From NCBI RefSeq assembly GCF_000002425.4, contig NC_037256.1:10589900-10653899 (forward strand): 64,000 nucleotides of DNA, written 5' to 3'. Position 1 is the stretch's first letter. The number at the start of each line of letters is the position of its first letter. Below are positions 53,999 to 64,000 of this stretch, piece after piece. Origin of the DNA: Physcomitrium patens. Lineage: Eukaryota; Streptophyta; Bryopsida; Funariales; Funariaceae. Under the pieces are notes generated by a model. That model made no database searches, was not told the origin of the DNA, and saw nothing but the letters and a program-made list of their open reading frames with translations. The translations under genes and the position numbers were made by a program.

Positions 53999-54871
53999 GT
54001 CTTTGCTCTTCGTGGCTCATGTTGATTCTTCTTCGGCCTTATGGGCTTACATTGGATGCGATAAAAAATATATAAAGACATTACAAGAGTTCAGTTGTAT
54101 AAATTGTGTTCTTTGTAAAACCCTCTACAACCACAAAAAGACTGCATGCACTTCAGGTCTCGTAGTAATTGCATGTTTTGAAGCCTAAAAATGATATTTT
54201 TGCAATGTTGTGTTTGATATGATGGTGTGTGGATTGTGTTCAACACTTGTGTGTTGATTGCAGGAATCATTGAATGAGAATTTTAATTGGGTAGCAACTT
54301 GTTGTCCATGTTTTGTACACAAGATGCATGCGAAATGTGTTGACATTGATTTGAAATATGTTTGTGGTATTTTATGTAAAATATGGGCATGTTGACATGG
54401 AATGTTAAAATGAAACCAAAGTAGCATAGGAATCAAACATTTGGAATTGTGGAGTTGATGGTCTAAGAAAGTTTTAGAGTGCAAATTGGAAGAAGGATGA
54501 AAGAAGTTGTTGGCAATGTGAGAGGGAAAATGAGTGAATTGTGGGAGAAAAAAGGGATTGCGAATTAAGAAGAATGGTTTGGAAGAAGTGATTGTTGAGG
54601 GTGGACAGTGTTTGGAGAAGAAAAGGAAGAGAGGGAGAGGGGTGGAGAGTTTTTCGGGGGTGATAATGCGGTGCAAGAAGTGGGTGGGGATGGAAGAAGC
54701 GGTGAAAGGGTGGGTGAGTATAGGGTGGGCAGGGAAGGGGAGCGGTAAGTTTGGACGAATTCTGCAGCAAGGCGGGCAAATCTGGGCGTCCACTTGGGCC
54801 TCCACGTCAGCGAACTCAAGAGCAGGGACCACCAACAATCCACAATTCAGGAAATCGTCGGCGTGGGTGAC
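53999..54871. other. Intergenic region, no gene recognised
   Basis: No coding sequence was recognised. A 217-codon open frame on minus (54185-54838) is compositionally biased (rich in Pro, Ser and His because the plus strand is GA- and TG-rich) and overlaps other open frames. I regard it as chance. Confidence 0.5.
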
Positions 54872-54943
54872 TGCGTTTGCCGGGAGTCGGACACGGGTCC
54901 ATTGCTTGGAAGGTAATTATCCTGGCCGTTGGACTACAAACGC
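54872..54943 (-). tRNA. tRNA-Gly (anticodon TCC), probably degenerate
   Basis: The 72 bases on the minus strand match plant tRNA-Gly(UCC) along the whole length. The acceptor stem GCGTTTG pairs perfectly with CAAACGC, a discriminator A follows, the D-arm reads AGTCCAACGG, and the anticodon loop is CTTCCAA with TCC as anticodon. Departures from the usual sequence are one mismatch in the anticodon stem (ATTAC against GCAAT), one in the T stem, and TCC in place of TTC in the T loop, which loses the near-universal U55. These hits in core positions suggest a decayed gene copy or tRNA-derived sequence. An intact but variant gene is less likely. Confidence 0.72.
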
Positions 54944-55759
54944 CCTCCACGGTGGTGAGATGCCACGGGTTGGGGGCCAATGAACCCATTTTCGCGGCGG
55001 AGCTCTCCTATCCGTCTCCCTACACCCGGGAACTCACCACCGCAACCCCACTTCGCCCTCGAACATCCACACCCACATGCACGCCCTCACTCCCGACGCC
55101 AGTGTGCACCCCCTCCCCTCCTGCACTGCACCCACATCCTACCCCATCGTAACCGCACCCCGCAGCAGCGGCGCAACCAACCCATCACCTTTGTTCCCAC
55201 TTTGTCCCTCCCATCTGCGCTGCCCAGGGGAAGCTCCCCTCCACGACGCCTGGAAAGCGGCATCCACCCCACCTATGTACACCTACTTTGCTCATGTCTC
55301 GGGCAACTAACTCACTTTCGCTTCCTTCTCCGCTCCAGCCCTCTGCGCTGAACTCACGCCCTCCCGCATTCCCCCTCGGTCAGACCACTTGGTGCGGGGT
55401 TTTCCACTTCCGAATCCGGTAGGGTGCTGGATTTGTCACGGAGTCACTCGGCGTGGCGGCCGTGGCCCCGTTGCTGGACGACTCTCGACCCACCTCTGCG
55501 ACCGGTCCTGCGATCAGGGGCGCATGGTAGCTTTGAATTTGCGTCTTGTGTCAGGTCCGAGTGTCGTGGCTGCCTCGACTAGTTCTGCGGCTCTTCCGGG
55601 ACCAGTGCCGAGGTCAGCATCACACCATGGACAACTCGATTCCGCCGTGTTCGGTCAGACCGAGGTCATCTGGACTGGACTCCGTCATCACGCCAGCCTC
55701 ATCCACAGCAGCACTCTCTTCGTCATGCCGCTGCCTGGGTTCGCGACTCTGATCAATGT
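54944..55759. other. GC-rich region without recognised gene
   Basis: This is a C-rich stretch with overlapping open frames in several frames (for example 55389-56033, which runs into the minisatellite). None resembles a known protein. Multi-frame openness is expected from the high GC content. Confidence 0.5.
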
Positions 55760-55953
55760 CCTCGCGTGCATCTCCTGGGGGTCACGGCATCCTCGCGTGC
55801 ATCTCCTGGGGGTCACGGCATCCTCGCGTGCATCTCCTGGGAGTCACGGCATCCTCGCGTGCATCTCCTGGGGGTCACGGCATCCTCGCGTGCATCTCCT
55901 GGGAGTCACGGCATCCTCGCGTGCATCTCCTGGGGGTCACGGCATCCTCGCGT
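55760..55953. repeat. 31-bp minisatellite, six full copies plus a part
   Basis: Six exact 31-base units start at 55760, 55791, 55822, 55853, 55884 and 55915, followed by a partial unit. They are identical except one site in the middle that reads G, G, A, G, A, G through the six copies, so the last four look like a doubled pair. Because 31 is not a multiple of three, the array cycles through all frames. All three plus-strand frames stay open across it, each giving the same 31-residue peptide period in different phase. Confidence 0.97.
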
Positions 55954-56033
55954 CGGTCGCTACAGTCGTTACCTCCGTGCCCTTCGAGGCAGTCGACGAA
56001 CCACCGTCGCTCGCGACCGTCACGTCACCATAA

Positions 56034-57142
56034 CATGCCTCATTCATAACATTATCCATCCTCACTGCACCCAAGTTTAAGCTCAACTGATGGCAATTAG
56101 TTAAGGAAAAAGTTCATTTTTATTTATTGCACTTTCAATACGATTTTTTATATTATTTCTTATGCTTCTCTCACCCTTAGGCTACTCTCACCATCCTTTG
56201 ATTACCAACTTTATTCTTAAATAGACATGTTTATGAATTTTGAACACACTGTAACTCTTTATTTGGATGAGGATCTATTACAGATATTCATCTTATTTGG
56301 TAGACCATGATTATGTGAAAATAGTTTTTGATTAACCAGTGAAACAATATATATATATATATATATATATAATATCCTCCAAACAAAGCATGACTCTCAC
56401 ATCATTGAAAAAAAAACACTTCGAAAAAGGACAAAATGGGAAATGCAAATGAGCACGTGCAAAGGGATGGTACGTGAGATTTGAACTGATGGCATCGTAG
56501 AGGTCGAGAGGACAAATCCAGCCGCGGAAGCTCTGAAACACTTCCTCCAAGAGCAGTGGTAGTAGCGCAACGGTTGCCAATCTCCATTCCACAAAATGAA
56601 AATGAGCAACAGAAGAGGACAAAGCTTTTAGGGTTAGGATCGAGTTGAACTGCATTCTTAGGGCTGCCGTCGTCTCGGTGGTGTTTGCTCACGGGCTTCG
56701 GTCTGTTTCGGACTCAGATTCAGTCACGGTTTCTCAGATCACTGTGCACAATTGATTGCTGTGAACTTGCAAATCGTTTTCGTTTCTCCTGCAGGTTCAT
56801 GCTATCCAAAAACAATTGTCCGAACTACGATTTTGTCTCCACATAGCGTGCGGCCCGATTCACAGTGGCGGTAGGAAGTGGGTGAAAGCGTTTGGGAAGC
56901 TGCTGTGTGCGTGATGAGAACAGGAAGAAGTTGCTTGGATTCAGAAGTCGGCAGGATACTGAGAACGCACGAAGATGTAGTTGTCTACCTTACCAATAGC
57001 AGATGGTGCCTCTAGAAGCAAAGGGTTCGTCCTTGCCTTAATGCTGAAAATCTGGACCTAGAAAATTGTTGGAGAAAGAGTGATTGTTAGGATCTTGCTA
57101 GGTGCAATCGTGGTTGACGGAGGAGATTTTAGCGTGTGGAGA
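56034..57142. other. Upstream region of PIG-P
   Basis: Low-GC sequence with a TA microsatellite (56347-56371), then ordinary composition that probably contains the PIG-P promoter and 5' untranslated region. Open frames on minus at 56330-56690 overlap each other and match nothing known. Confidence 0.5.
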
Positions 57143-57628
57143 ATGTCTCTCATGAGTCCGAAGCGGCCGCTATCTTTGTCTCGAGACGGCACTTCCGTTT
57201 CGTTACGCGATGCAGTGCAAACGACAGGTCCGAAACAAGGCGCCAAGCCTACTGAGGTGTATGGGTTCGTAGGCGCGATCTCTACCCTTGTTGGATTCAT
57301 GGTGTTTATGATATGGGCCTACTTGCCTGAGCCTTGGCTCCACACCATGGGCATCACGTATTACCCTAATCGATACTGGGCAATGGCTATTCCTGCCTAC
57401 GTGATGATTGCCATCTTTTTCGTCGTCACTTTCTACACGAGTTTGAATTACATGGCCACTCCGCCACCTTACTCTCTCAACACTTTGTTCGATGAGTACA
57501 CGCGAAGCCCTATCACCGGCACGAGTGGATCGCAGTTTTTGCATGAATCCGACCGACCTATTGATTCGATCTCCGACCTTCCAATAACCACCGTCAACGC
57601 CCTGGTCTTTGGAACTAAGGTGAGTTAG
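57143..57628 (+). CDS. PIGP: PIG-P: phosphatidylinositol N-acetylglucosaminyltransferase subunit P
   Basis: A single open exon gives 161 residues from the ATG at 57143. PIG-P is a small membrane subunit of the ER complex that transfers N-acetylglucosamine to phosphatidylinositol, the first step of GPI-anchor synthesis. The family hallmarks are present: VYGFVGAISTLV opening transmembrane helix 1 (about 39-61), then WAYLPE, GITYYPNRYWAMAIPAY leading into helix 2 (about 77-103), and the cytosolic SLNTLFDEYTR and RPIDSISDLPI segments before an ending NALVFGTK. The amino-terminal SPKRPLSLSRD segment resembles plant homologues. The last codons overlap a perfect splice-donor consensus (AAG|GTGAGT), so a short alternative last exon is possible. 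Reading straight through gives a normal-looking end. Length agrees with plant family members. Confidence 0.93.
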   Translation: MSLMSPKRPLSLSRDGTSVSLRDAVQTTGPKQGAKPTEVYGFVGAISTLVGFMVFMIWAYLPEPWLHTMGITYYPNRYWAMAIPAYVMIAIFFVVTFYTSLNYMATPPPYSLNTLFDEYTRSPITGTSGSQFLHESDRPIDSISDLPITTVNALVFGTKVS

Positions 57629-59252
57629 ACTGTGCTTTCACTTGGAAGTTTGCAATCACTTTGCAGGGTCACAGTGCTGTAGTTGATAATCAAAGTTCTG
57701 CACTGCCTGTTAGCGATTTTCCCGATGTAGTGAAATAGCATCTGAGATCGTTCGGTGGTCTATACTTGAATCCTGTTCTGTACTAAGGTTAGATCTCATA
57801 CCCCACATGATCACCATTTCCGCTTGATGAGGAGAGCTCTGGAGGCAGCAATGTGATTTCTCTGAGAATTCTCCAGTAAGGGTCAATTCAGATTGTAAAT
57901 TTCATAACGGGTTTGAACAAGTAACATAGCAGCATTCTCATGTTACGAGACTCTAGGGTTAGATCTGTGAGGCATGTTACCTTCGTGCCATGGAGCTCGG
58001 TTGCTTCTAAGCCGGTTTTTACAATCCCCATCAGTAGCGCTCAGTTCTCAAGACAAAAGCCCATTTCCATTTGTGGTCTCTTTAGCTCGGGACTTCGAAA
58101 GATCCCATGTAATGCTGCAGCTTCATCACCTATTGCAATTTTTGGCAATTTTGTAACGAAAAAAATGAATTTCAATAAAAAGGATTGTTATCTGAAGATG
58201 ATAAGATCAAAGATGACCACAGGCATCAAACTTTGTACCTAGTTAGATTGCTGACAATGACACATATGCAACTGTGTGTTTTATACCACCATGTCTGTCT
58301 CAGAGACGAACGCATGTCTCATATATTCTTCTTAATTGAAGGTGCATCGGCATCTGTAGGCCCAAAGCGAATGTACCCATCACTGAACTCACACCGGACA
58401 GATGTTATCAGTGCCACAAACCATCTCAACAAGCTAGCAAACACACACCCACTCTCACACCACAGCACAAAGTCTTCCCCTCGAGTTGCACAAGCAGGCA
58501 GCCATCAGCTAGTCGTGCATTGCAAGCTCGAGGGAGACGATTCGGACTTCAGGAAGCGCAACCCAGAATCGTTGAGAAAGAAATTTTAGAAATTTGGGAT
58601 AACTAGTAACCTACCGACTGGCGCATTCGTGCACTCAAACTCCATCGTGACTTGGTTTTGAATCACGTCTGTGCTTTTGGGATTTAACATCCTGCTCACC
58701 ACATAGCAACTTTCGCTTCTGTACATTGTAGTTATACAAGGCACATGTGGAAATCTAAAATTAGATTCCGCAACAGAGTTTCTTAAAGGCTTGGTCAGAA
58801 TTCTAAACCAAACAAAATGAGTCGAAAACCATAATTCACTAACCCAGAACCACTTCAATGCAATACATCCTTCACACAAACACATTTACCAATAAAATTT
58901 GATCTAAGGGTTATGGGTCACACTAATTTTTGGCCAGGGTTTTATGCTGATCTTTACACACAGTCAGGATACCACTGTTTGGTGATTTGAATCAGTGGTA
59001 AGGAAAAATGGACGAACTGCCTTGCAACGAAATGCTAGTTCTGCGGATGCTTGGACTGATGTGCTTGCGCGGAGTCACTCCAGCGGGCACTGTAACGACG
59101 TCCCTACGTGTAGCTTCAATCAAGCCGTCGTAGTTCTCAGGGAGCGCTGAGTTGTATCTGGAATTGTTGTCCTCTGCTGAGGTGCGCCTTGCCTTGCTCA
59201 GCCGCCTTGGTTGCTCACTGAAGAGTCTCTGAGAGCTGATGCTCCGTCCGCT
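57629..59252. other. Intergenic region between PIG-P and the PDI gene
   Basis: No coding sequence was recognised. The downstream end should hold the promoter and 5' untranslated region of the PDI-like gene. Open frames at 57940-58589 have no family resemblance. Confidence 0.5.
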
Positions 59253-61614
59253 ATGGCAGCATCACAGAGTGTGAGAGTTTTCTGTTTCTGGGCAATTGCT
59301 CTTCTATTGGGTTTCTCCAGCGGCCGTGCAGATGATCATGTAGTAGAACCTGCTGCAGCCGGCCGAGTTTTGGAGCTTACCGACGATAATTTTGAGACTG
59401 AAATCGCTAAGCATGATCACATCTTGGTGGATTTCTACGCGCCTTGGTGTGGCTTCTGCAATCGCCTTTCGCCTCAGGTAATTCTAAACCCTTGTAGGGC
59501 TCTAATTTCCCGTTGAGGTCTGTATACTCAATGTAAACATCTGAGCCACGCCGTAGGCAGTACAACCTTGAGGAAATCTAATCTCAACTACTCTCTCGTC
59601 GTCAGAATCTAGAATCGAGCTTTTCATATTCAGTGGGTGTAATAGAGATTTAGCTCATCCGGACGTCTACGGTGAACACGATCCGATTTCGATTAGGTTT
59701 AGAAGGGATGCCAAGGTCCAGCCCTAGTTATTGCTGATAATCGGATTGAAGGGATTGTAAGATCATTGCATTGGCTCTTAAGAGAGTCCTATTCTGTTAC
59801 ATGATCTAAGATTATTGCATCAAATTAGGTTTCTAATTGGCTCTGTGTCGTGTGATGTTTCACAGTTGGACATCGCAGCTCCTGTTCTAGTTCAAGGTTC
59901 AAGGCCAATCTTTTTGGCGAAAATTGATGTCGAAAAACACTCAAAGGTTGGCTCTAAATACAAAATCAGGTATTCTCTCGTTTTTAGACCCCTCAAGTTT
60001 TTAATACTCTTATGCTTCACTTGCAGAAGAGCCTCTGAAGACAAGATCGTGATTATAACTCATTCTTGAAGGTATTCGGCGTTCCTGCTCGACGGATCAT
60101 CCTTTGCGAGATGCTGTTGGTTACTTAATGAGATCTGAGGTTTGAGGTTAACAGCTTGACTAATTGTTTTGTTGCCAGTGCCTTTCCTACTCTAAAGTAT
60201 TTTATCAAGGGACTCCCTACAGATTACACCGGCCCTCGTAAAGCTGATGGCATAATAACTCACTTGAGGCGGTTGTCGGCTCCTTCGATTGAACAGTTGA
60301 ATTCTGAGGCAGAATTGCACGGATTCGTCAAATCAATTGGGACTGAGATTCCCCTCTTTATTGGCTTTGGGCTTAAAGCTACTGACTTAGAGGAATTTGC
60401 CAACAAGTACCGATCTAAGGCATGGTTTGCGGTTATGGAAACGTTTTCCGAAGAAATTATGGAAGACTTCAATTTTGACAAAGGTCCTGCACTTGTAGTG
60501 ACGCGTGGGGAACATGGGGAGAAAACTACGTTTTATGGTCCTTTTGAAGGTCAGAGATTCTTACTCTATGACCTAGAGGCTTCTGTCAAATCACTGGACT
60601 TGGTACCATTGTACGGGATACGTCAAGCTGATTTCAAGTTGTGTGGTTGTGGCAGCGGAGGACGTTACTGAATTTGTTCTTCTAAATCTGCTTCCTCTAG
60701 TTTCTCATATGACTCCAGAGACTTTAAGATCAGTTAGGGAAGACGGGCGTCCAGTCGTGGTAGCAGTTCTGGAATCTGAGAGTGCACCCGAAGACAAAGA
60801 ATTCATCAAGAAACTGAAAATGGCTGCTCCAGCTTATCGCAAATTTGTGTTCGCGTATGTGGTTGCTCCTCAGTGGCCAGAGTTTTTGCGTCCTTTCTGG
60901 ATCAGGAAAGAGACCAAGCTTCCTACAGTGTTTGTCTGGACTGATGACACTTTTGTGGTGGTGAGTTTGCAACTTACATTTCTTAATTTGAACACAAAGA
61001 CAATCTTCTTTCATGCTCTGTTTAATCGCCTACTTTCTTTATCTCATTTCCACTCATACAAAAACCCTTTCCCCAATTAATCATCTCCCCTTGTAGACGC
61101 TTGCTTATTAGATGAATAAAAACCGCCAGGGGAGGTGCTGTTGACATCTTTCACATCCAGTTGTTTTAATTTTTTTGCGTAACAATTTTGTCGGGCTGGT
61201 ATCAGAGCGTTTGCAGTACACTTGCAGTCGATCTTGTGGGGTATCGGGTTGGGTAGAGTTCTGTCATCTGTGACAACTTCGTGCTAAGCAACGAGTGTGA
61301 ACATGCTATAGAGCAACAAGTCCGATGCTTTCATCGGCTCCTCGGTGGAGACAGAGCTGTATAATCTCCTGCAAATGTACCAAGACAACGTCCTGAAGCG
61401 ACACAAGATGCGGACCCCATCGTTGTGGGAACGAGCCACTGCCAATCTACCCCTCACAGTCGGTTACGGATTCTTGTGCCTAGGCATCCTGATCTTGTTG
61501 CTCAAGGGTTGGGACACCCGTGCCCATCAAGAGGTTCGAGAAGAGCACAGCGATGCTACAGGTGGAAGTTCAGCTGAGGGCAGAGGTTCCAGAGGTGACA
61601 AGAAGGAGGACTGA
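59253..61614 (+). CDS. Protein disulfide isomerase-like protein, PDIL5-2 type (membrane-anchored)
   Basis: Five exons (59253-59477, 59866-59969, 60179-60549, 60656-60960, 61312-61614) keep one frame and give 435 residues, close to the about 440 of Arabidopsis PDIL5-2. PDI-family proteins make or shuffle disulfides in the ER. A signal peptide occupies about residues 1-26. The thioredoxin domain contains VLELTDDNF and [16 protein letters not shown], with active site CGFC at 66-69. Then follow [16 protein letters not shown], a PLFIGFG domain, FDKGPALVV and FYGPFE. One transmembrane helix lies at about 384-402, and the tail ends KKED, which fits a KKxx ER-retrieval signal on a type I membrane protein. 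The usual active site is CGHC; Phe replaces His here. The start is the ATG directly before a good signal peptide. Donor and acceptor choice for exon 4/5 is slightly uncertain. Confidence 0.92.
61197..61208 (+). mobile_element. Possible LTR-retrotransposon scar in the last PDI intron
   Basis: TGGTATCAGAGC, the canonical initiator-tRNA primer-binding sequence of plant LTR elements, occurs exactly in intron 4 of the PDI gene. No LTR or internal domain was recognised beside it. It may be the remnant of a truncated element, or chance. The element, if real, is only a fragment. Confidence 0.3.
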
Positions 61615-63372
61615 TTGATCTCATACCACCAATCCATAGTCTTCTGCACATCAGGTGATAGGCCCCACTTGATCAGTTACTCAGTCTGTATCTTTTGACA
61701 AGAGTATGGATTTTTTTTATAAAATGAGAACCTTTGTACAGAAAAGGAAGTTGCAGTGAGAGTCAAGTTTTAATTGTTGATACTCTTGGTGGTAATTAAA
61801 GAGTTTAGAGTTTTTGCAAGGCTGTCAATTTTCAGACCCTGTTTTTGGGTTCGATTGTCTAGCCCTCCATTCAATTGACTCGCTGAAGTCTTCACCCATA
61901 GGGCATCCAAATCAGGCTGTGGGATTTTTTCTATTTTTTATTTTTTATTTTTTCAGATTTGTTTTTCAATTTTTTTTGGCTTGTCTGAAGGTTAGGTCTC
62001 CATATCACACGGTTTATGTCTAATTTTCTGCAAAATGTGCGATATTTCGGTGATACTTAACATTGTATGCTCTACTTGGTGTCAAAGCTTCTTTCACAAC
62101 GCAAATGACATCAGTAAATGGTTGAATAGGAAGTTTTGAATGTATGGAATTCTAAAATAACAATACTGATAATTCTCTTTTCCTTGTTAATTAATGTAAA
62201 GATTCAATGCTTATTGGTAGTTTATTTTCATCATTATGTTCCAGTGTTTCTATTAATCTTTCTTTCCGGTTGACATTATCTTCAAGATTTTTTTTTTATA
62301 ACACAATTATCATATTATGTTTCATGTATATTGTGATGTATTGAGAAGGTCATGTATTTAAGTTACAATCTTTCCTTGTCCATAGAAGCGTAAATTTTTA
62401 TATTGGTTTTTGTAGTGAGAAGGACCCTTTTTGTTTCTAAGATGGTCTCACATGTTGTACGTAATTCTACTCTGGTGTTACAATTTAGGATTAATTTTTA
62501 GCATGCTCACACAATGACAGGTTTATTAAATTCTTTCTTAACATTTGTTCAAAGTAGGTTAAGACGAACAAGTACAATAAATGGTTTTGAATAAGGATTA
62601 TCCATTCCATTTCACTGTGCTATTTATTTACCTTTATATAGATGTGCAACTCTTAAGATATTGTTAATCGCTAAATTACCTTAACAAAATTGATTGTATT
62701 TTTTATAAAAAGTGTATATTTAGCTATTCTTAAAATCAACAAATGTTCAATTAAACTTTTTGTTAACTAGATCTTAGACCAACTCCAACATTCATCTTTT
62801 TCCTTGTTTGAAAAACAAAAACATTGTTTAGCTTGCAAAATTTGTACTACCTAGCTTAAGGAAAGACAACCCATATATTGGATTTTTTTTATTGTTAAAA
62901 AATACAAACAGATTTGTGATACATAATTTTAGATTTTTTTTGAAATAAAAAATTTTAAATCAATAAAAGAATCCTTCTAAAATTTCTAAAACTACATAAA
63001 TTTATAGTTGAAAAAATAAATGGATTTATTTAAGTAAATACTATTGGTTATATAGTTTTCATGTATCATCTTAATTTGAATTTTAGGAACAACTTAAAAA
63101 ATAGTTTAAAAAAATAATAATAAAATCACAATATCCCCCCCTCTCTCCTTGCAATCCTATCAACCAAAAAATCATTCTCATCTCCAAACATTAAATCCTT
63201 GATATCGAAAATATCCAGGCCGTCATAAAATCCACAGGACAATTGCAACAGGAAATGTTACGATGGTGACGTCGACATATCAGTTTCGCGGTAAGGAACA
63301 AAATAAATTCATCCATCAAGCCAAGTTTCTGTTCATCGATGCAACCAAGGCTTTCAGAATTTGCAGTGTCCG
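61615..63372. other. Intergenic region between the PDI gene and RPS15
   Basis: This contains the PDI 3' untranslated region, then AT-rich sequence without recognisable genes, then the RPS15 promoter. Open frames on minus at 63191-63850 are antisense to the RPS15 5' end and not credible. Confidence 0.5.
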
Positions 63373-63381
63373 AAACCCTAA
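63373..63381 (+). promoter_or_regulatory. Telo-box upstream of RPS15
   Basis: An exact AAACCCTAA lies 134 bases before the start codon. This element is characteristic of plant ribosomal-protein promoters, where it supports expression in growing tissue. Function here rests on that established association. Confidence 0.7.
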
Positions 63382-63514
63382 TCTGGTGCGCTGTTGTGGA
63401 AGGGTAGTAAAGCTGGTGCTGGAGTCTGTTGCTCCCTCTTTCGCCATCGAGCCGGGTCGTAGTTCTCCCCATTTGATCGCCGAGACCGTCGCTGCTCGTC
63501 TCCACCCCTCCACC

Positions 63515-64000
63515 ATGGTACCTCTCCTGCACGCCTACTGCACTCATTGTTTCGTGTGCTTCCTTTTTCTTTTTCTCGAATTGTATTTGTTGTGTTGTTT
63601 GACACTCGATTGTAACCCTGCTTGTGTCGTCTCGATGCCGAATCTCATGGCAGGCGGACGCTGCCGAAGTTGAGGTTGCACAGCCCAAGAAGAGAACGTT
63701 TAAGAAGTTCACCTTCCGAGGAGTGGATCTAGATGCTCTCCTTGACATGAGCATGGATGAGCTCGTTGAGCTTTTCCACGCTCGCGCCCGCCGCAGGTTT
63801 TCTTTCTTTTCCTTTTTCTGTAATTCTTTCTCTGTTTCAGAAGTCCCCATTACAACACTTCTGTTAGGTCATTGCCCGTAAACATTAGAGCTGCCTGGTT
63901 GGTCGTTGGTTCTGCTTAGTCTTATTTATAAAGACTAATAAGATCAAATGGCATCAGTAATGCCAAACGTCTACTTCTAAGATGGGTTGCATGTGCGGTA
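63515..64000 (+). CDS. RPS15: 40S ribosomal protein S15 (uS19), 5' part only
   Basis: The first coding exon is only the start codon (63515-63517), followed directly by a GT donor. Exon 2 (63654-63796) encodes [19 protein letters not shown], then [19 protein letters not shown] and FHARARRR, ending with a split codon. The rest lies beyond the window; no further exon is visible before position 64000. uS19 sits in the head of the small ribosomal subunit near the decoding centre and the subunit interface. The KKRTFKKF and [11 protein letters not shown] segments are diagnostic. An intron right after the ATG is common in plant ribosomal-protein genes. The telo-box upstream fits this class. The visible part is intact. 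Confidence 0.94.

Noticed and set aside
54185-54838. 217-codon minus-strand open frame
   Set aside because: Biased Pro/Ser/His composition from a purine-rich plus strand, overlapping open frames in other phases, and no resemblance to any family.
55389-56033. 214-codon open frame across the minisatellite
   Set aside because: GC-rich sequence is open in several frames. The repetitive half is explained by the 31-bp array. It is kept as a finding about the repeat, not as a gene.
63191-63850. 219-codon minus-strand open frame
   Set aside because: It is antisense to the RPS15 promoter and first exons, and its peptide matches no family.

Overview
This is nuclear DNA from a plant. Its genes carry many short, phase-consistent GT-AG introns, and their products are typical of land plants: a LOG-type cytokinin-activating enzyme, the proteasome ATPase RPT4, an LCBK2-type lipid kinase, PIG-P, a PDIL5-2-type disulfide isomerase and ribosomal protein S15. 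Telo-box motifs (AAACCCTAA) sit upstream of housekeeping genes. The short introns, and a decayed resistance gene whose leucine-rich repeats resemble the type common in mosses, suggest a bryophyte, probably a moss. That assignment is inference; no species is claimed.

Layout. At 1.9-3.0 kb (minus) lies a broken BAT1-like amino-acid permease. At 4.4-6.1 kb (minus) is a two-exon membrane-anchored methyltransferase-like gene. From about 8.3 to 24.6 kb runs a strongly AT-rich graveyard of decayed LTR retrotransposons (two Copia fossils and one Gypsy fossil on plus, one Gypsy fossil on minus) and diverged tandem duplications. From 24.6 to 28 kb the composition is normal but no gene was recognised. 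At 29.8-31.9 kb is the LOG gene, with nested inverted repeats in its promoter. At 33.2-35.2 kb (minus) is a cytochrome P450 pseudogene. At 37.5-41.0 kb is a complete ten-exon RPT4 gene. From 41.8 to 49.5 kb is a second AT-rich block, containing a decayed NBS-LRR resistance gene on the minus strand. At 50.4-53.9 kb is the LCBK2-like kinase. At 54.9 kb is a degenerate tRNA-Gly, and at 55.8 kb a 31-bp minisatellite. Then follow PIG-P (57.1-57.6 kb), the PDI-like gene (59.3-61.6 kb) and the 5' end of RPS15 (63.5 kb onwards).

The intact genes are unrelated housekeeping or hormone functions: protein turnover, translation, ER folding, GPI-anchor synthesis, sphingolipid signalling and cytokinin activation. 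They do not form a cluster or pathway. The notable feature of the window is the contrast between gene islands of ordinary composition and sharply bounded AT-rich blocks in which transposons, and one resistance gene, have decayed almost beyond recognition. No clearly new biological system was found. The best leads are the NBS-LRR fossil, the nested inverted repeats before LOG, the CGFC active site of the PDI, the altered SAM motif of the methyltransferase, and the three-frame-open minisatellite.

All family assignments come from reading translated sequence against remembered family consensus; no search was run. Exon boundaries were placed by hand from GT/AG sites and reading-frame continuity.
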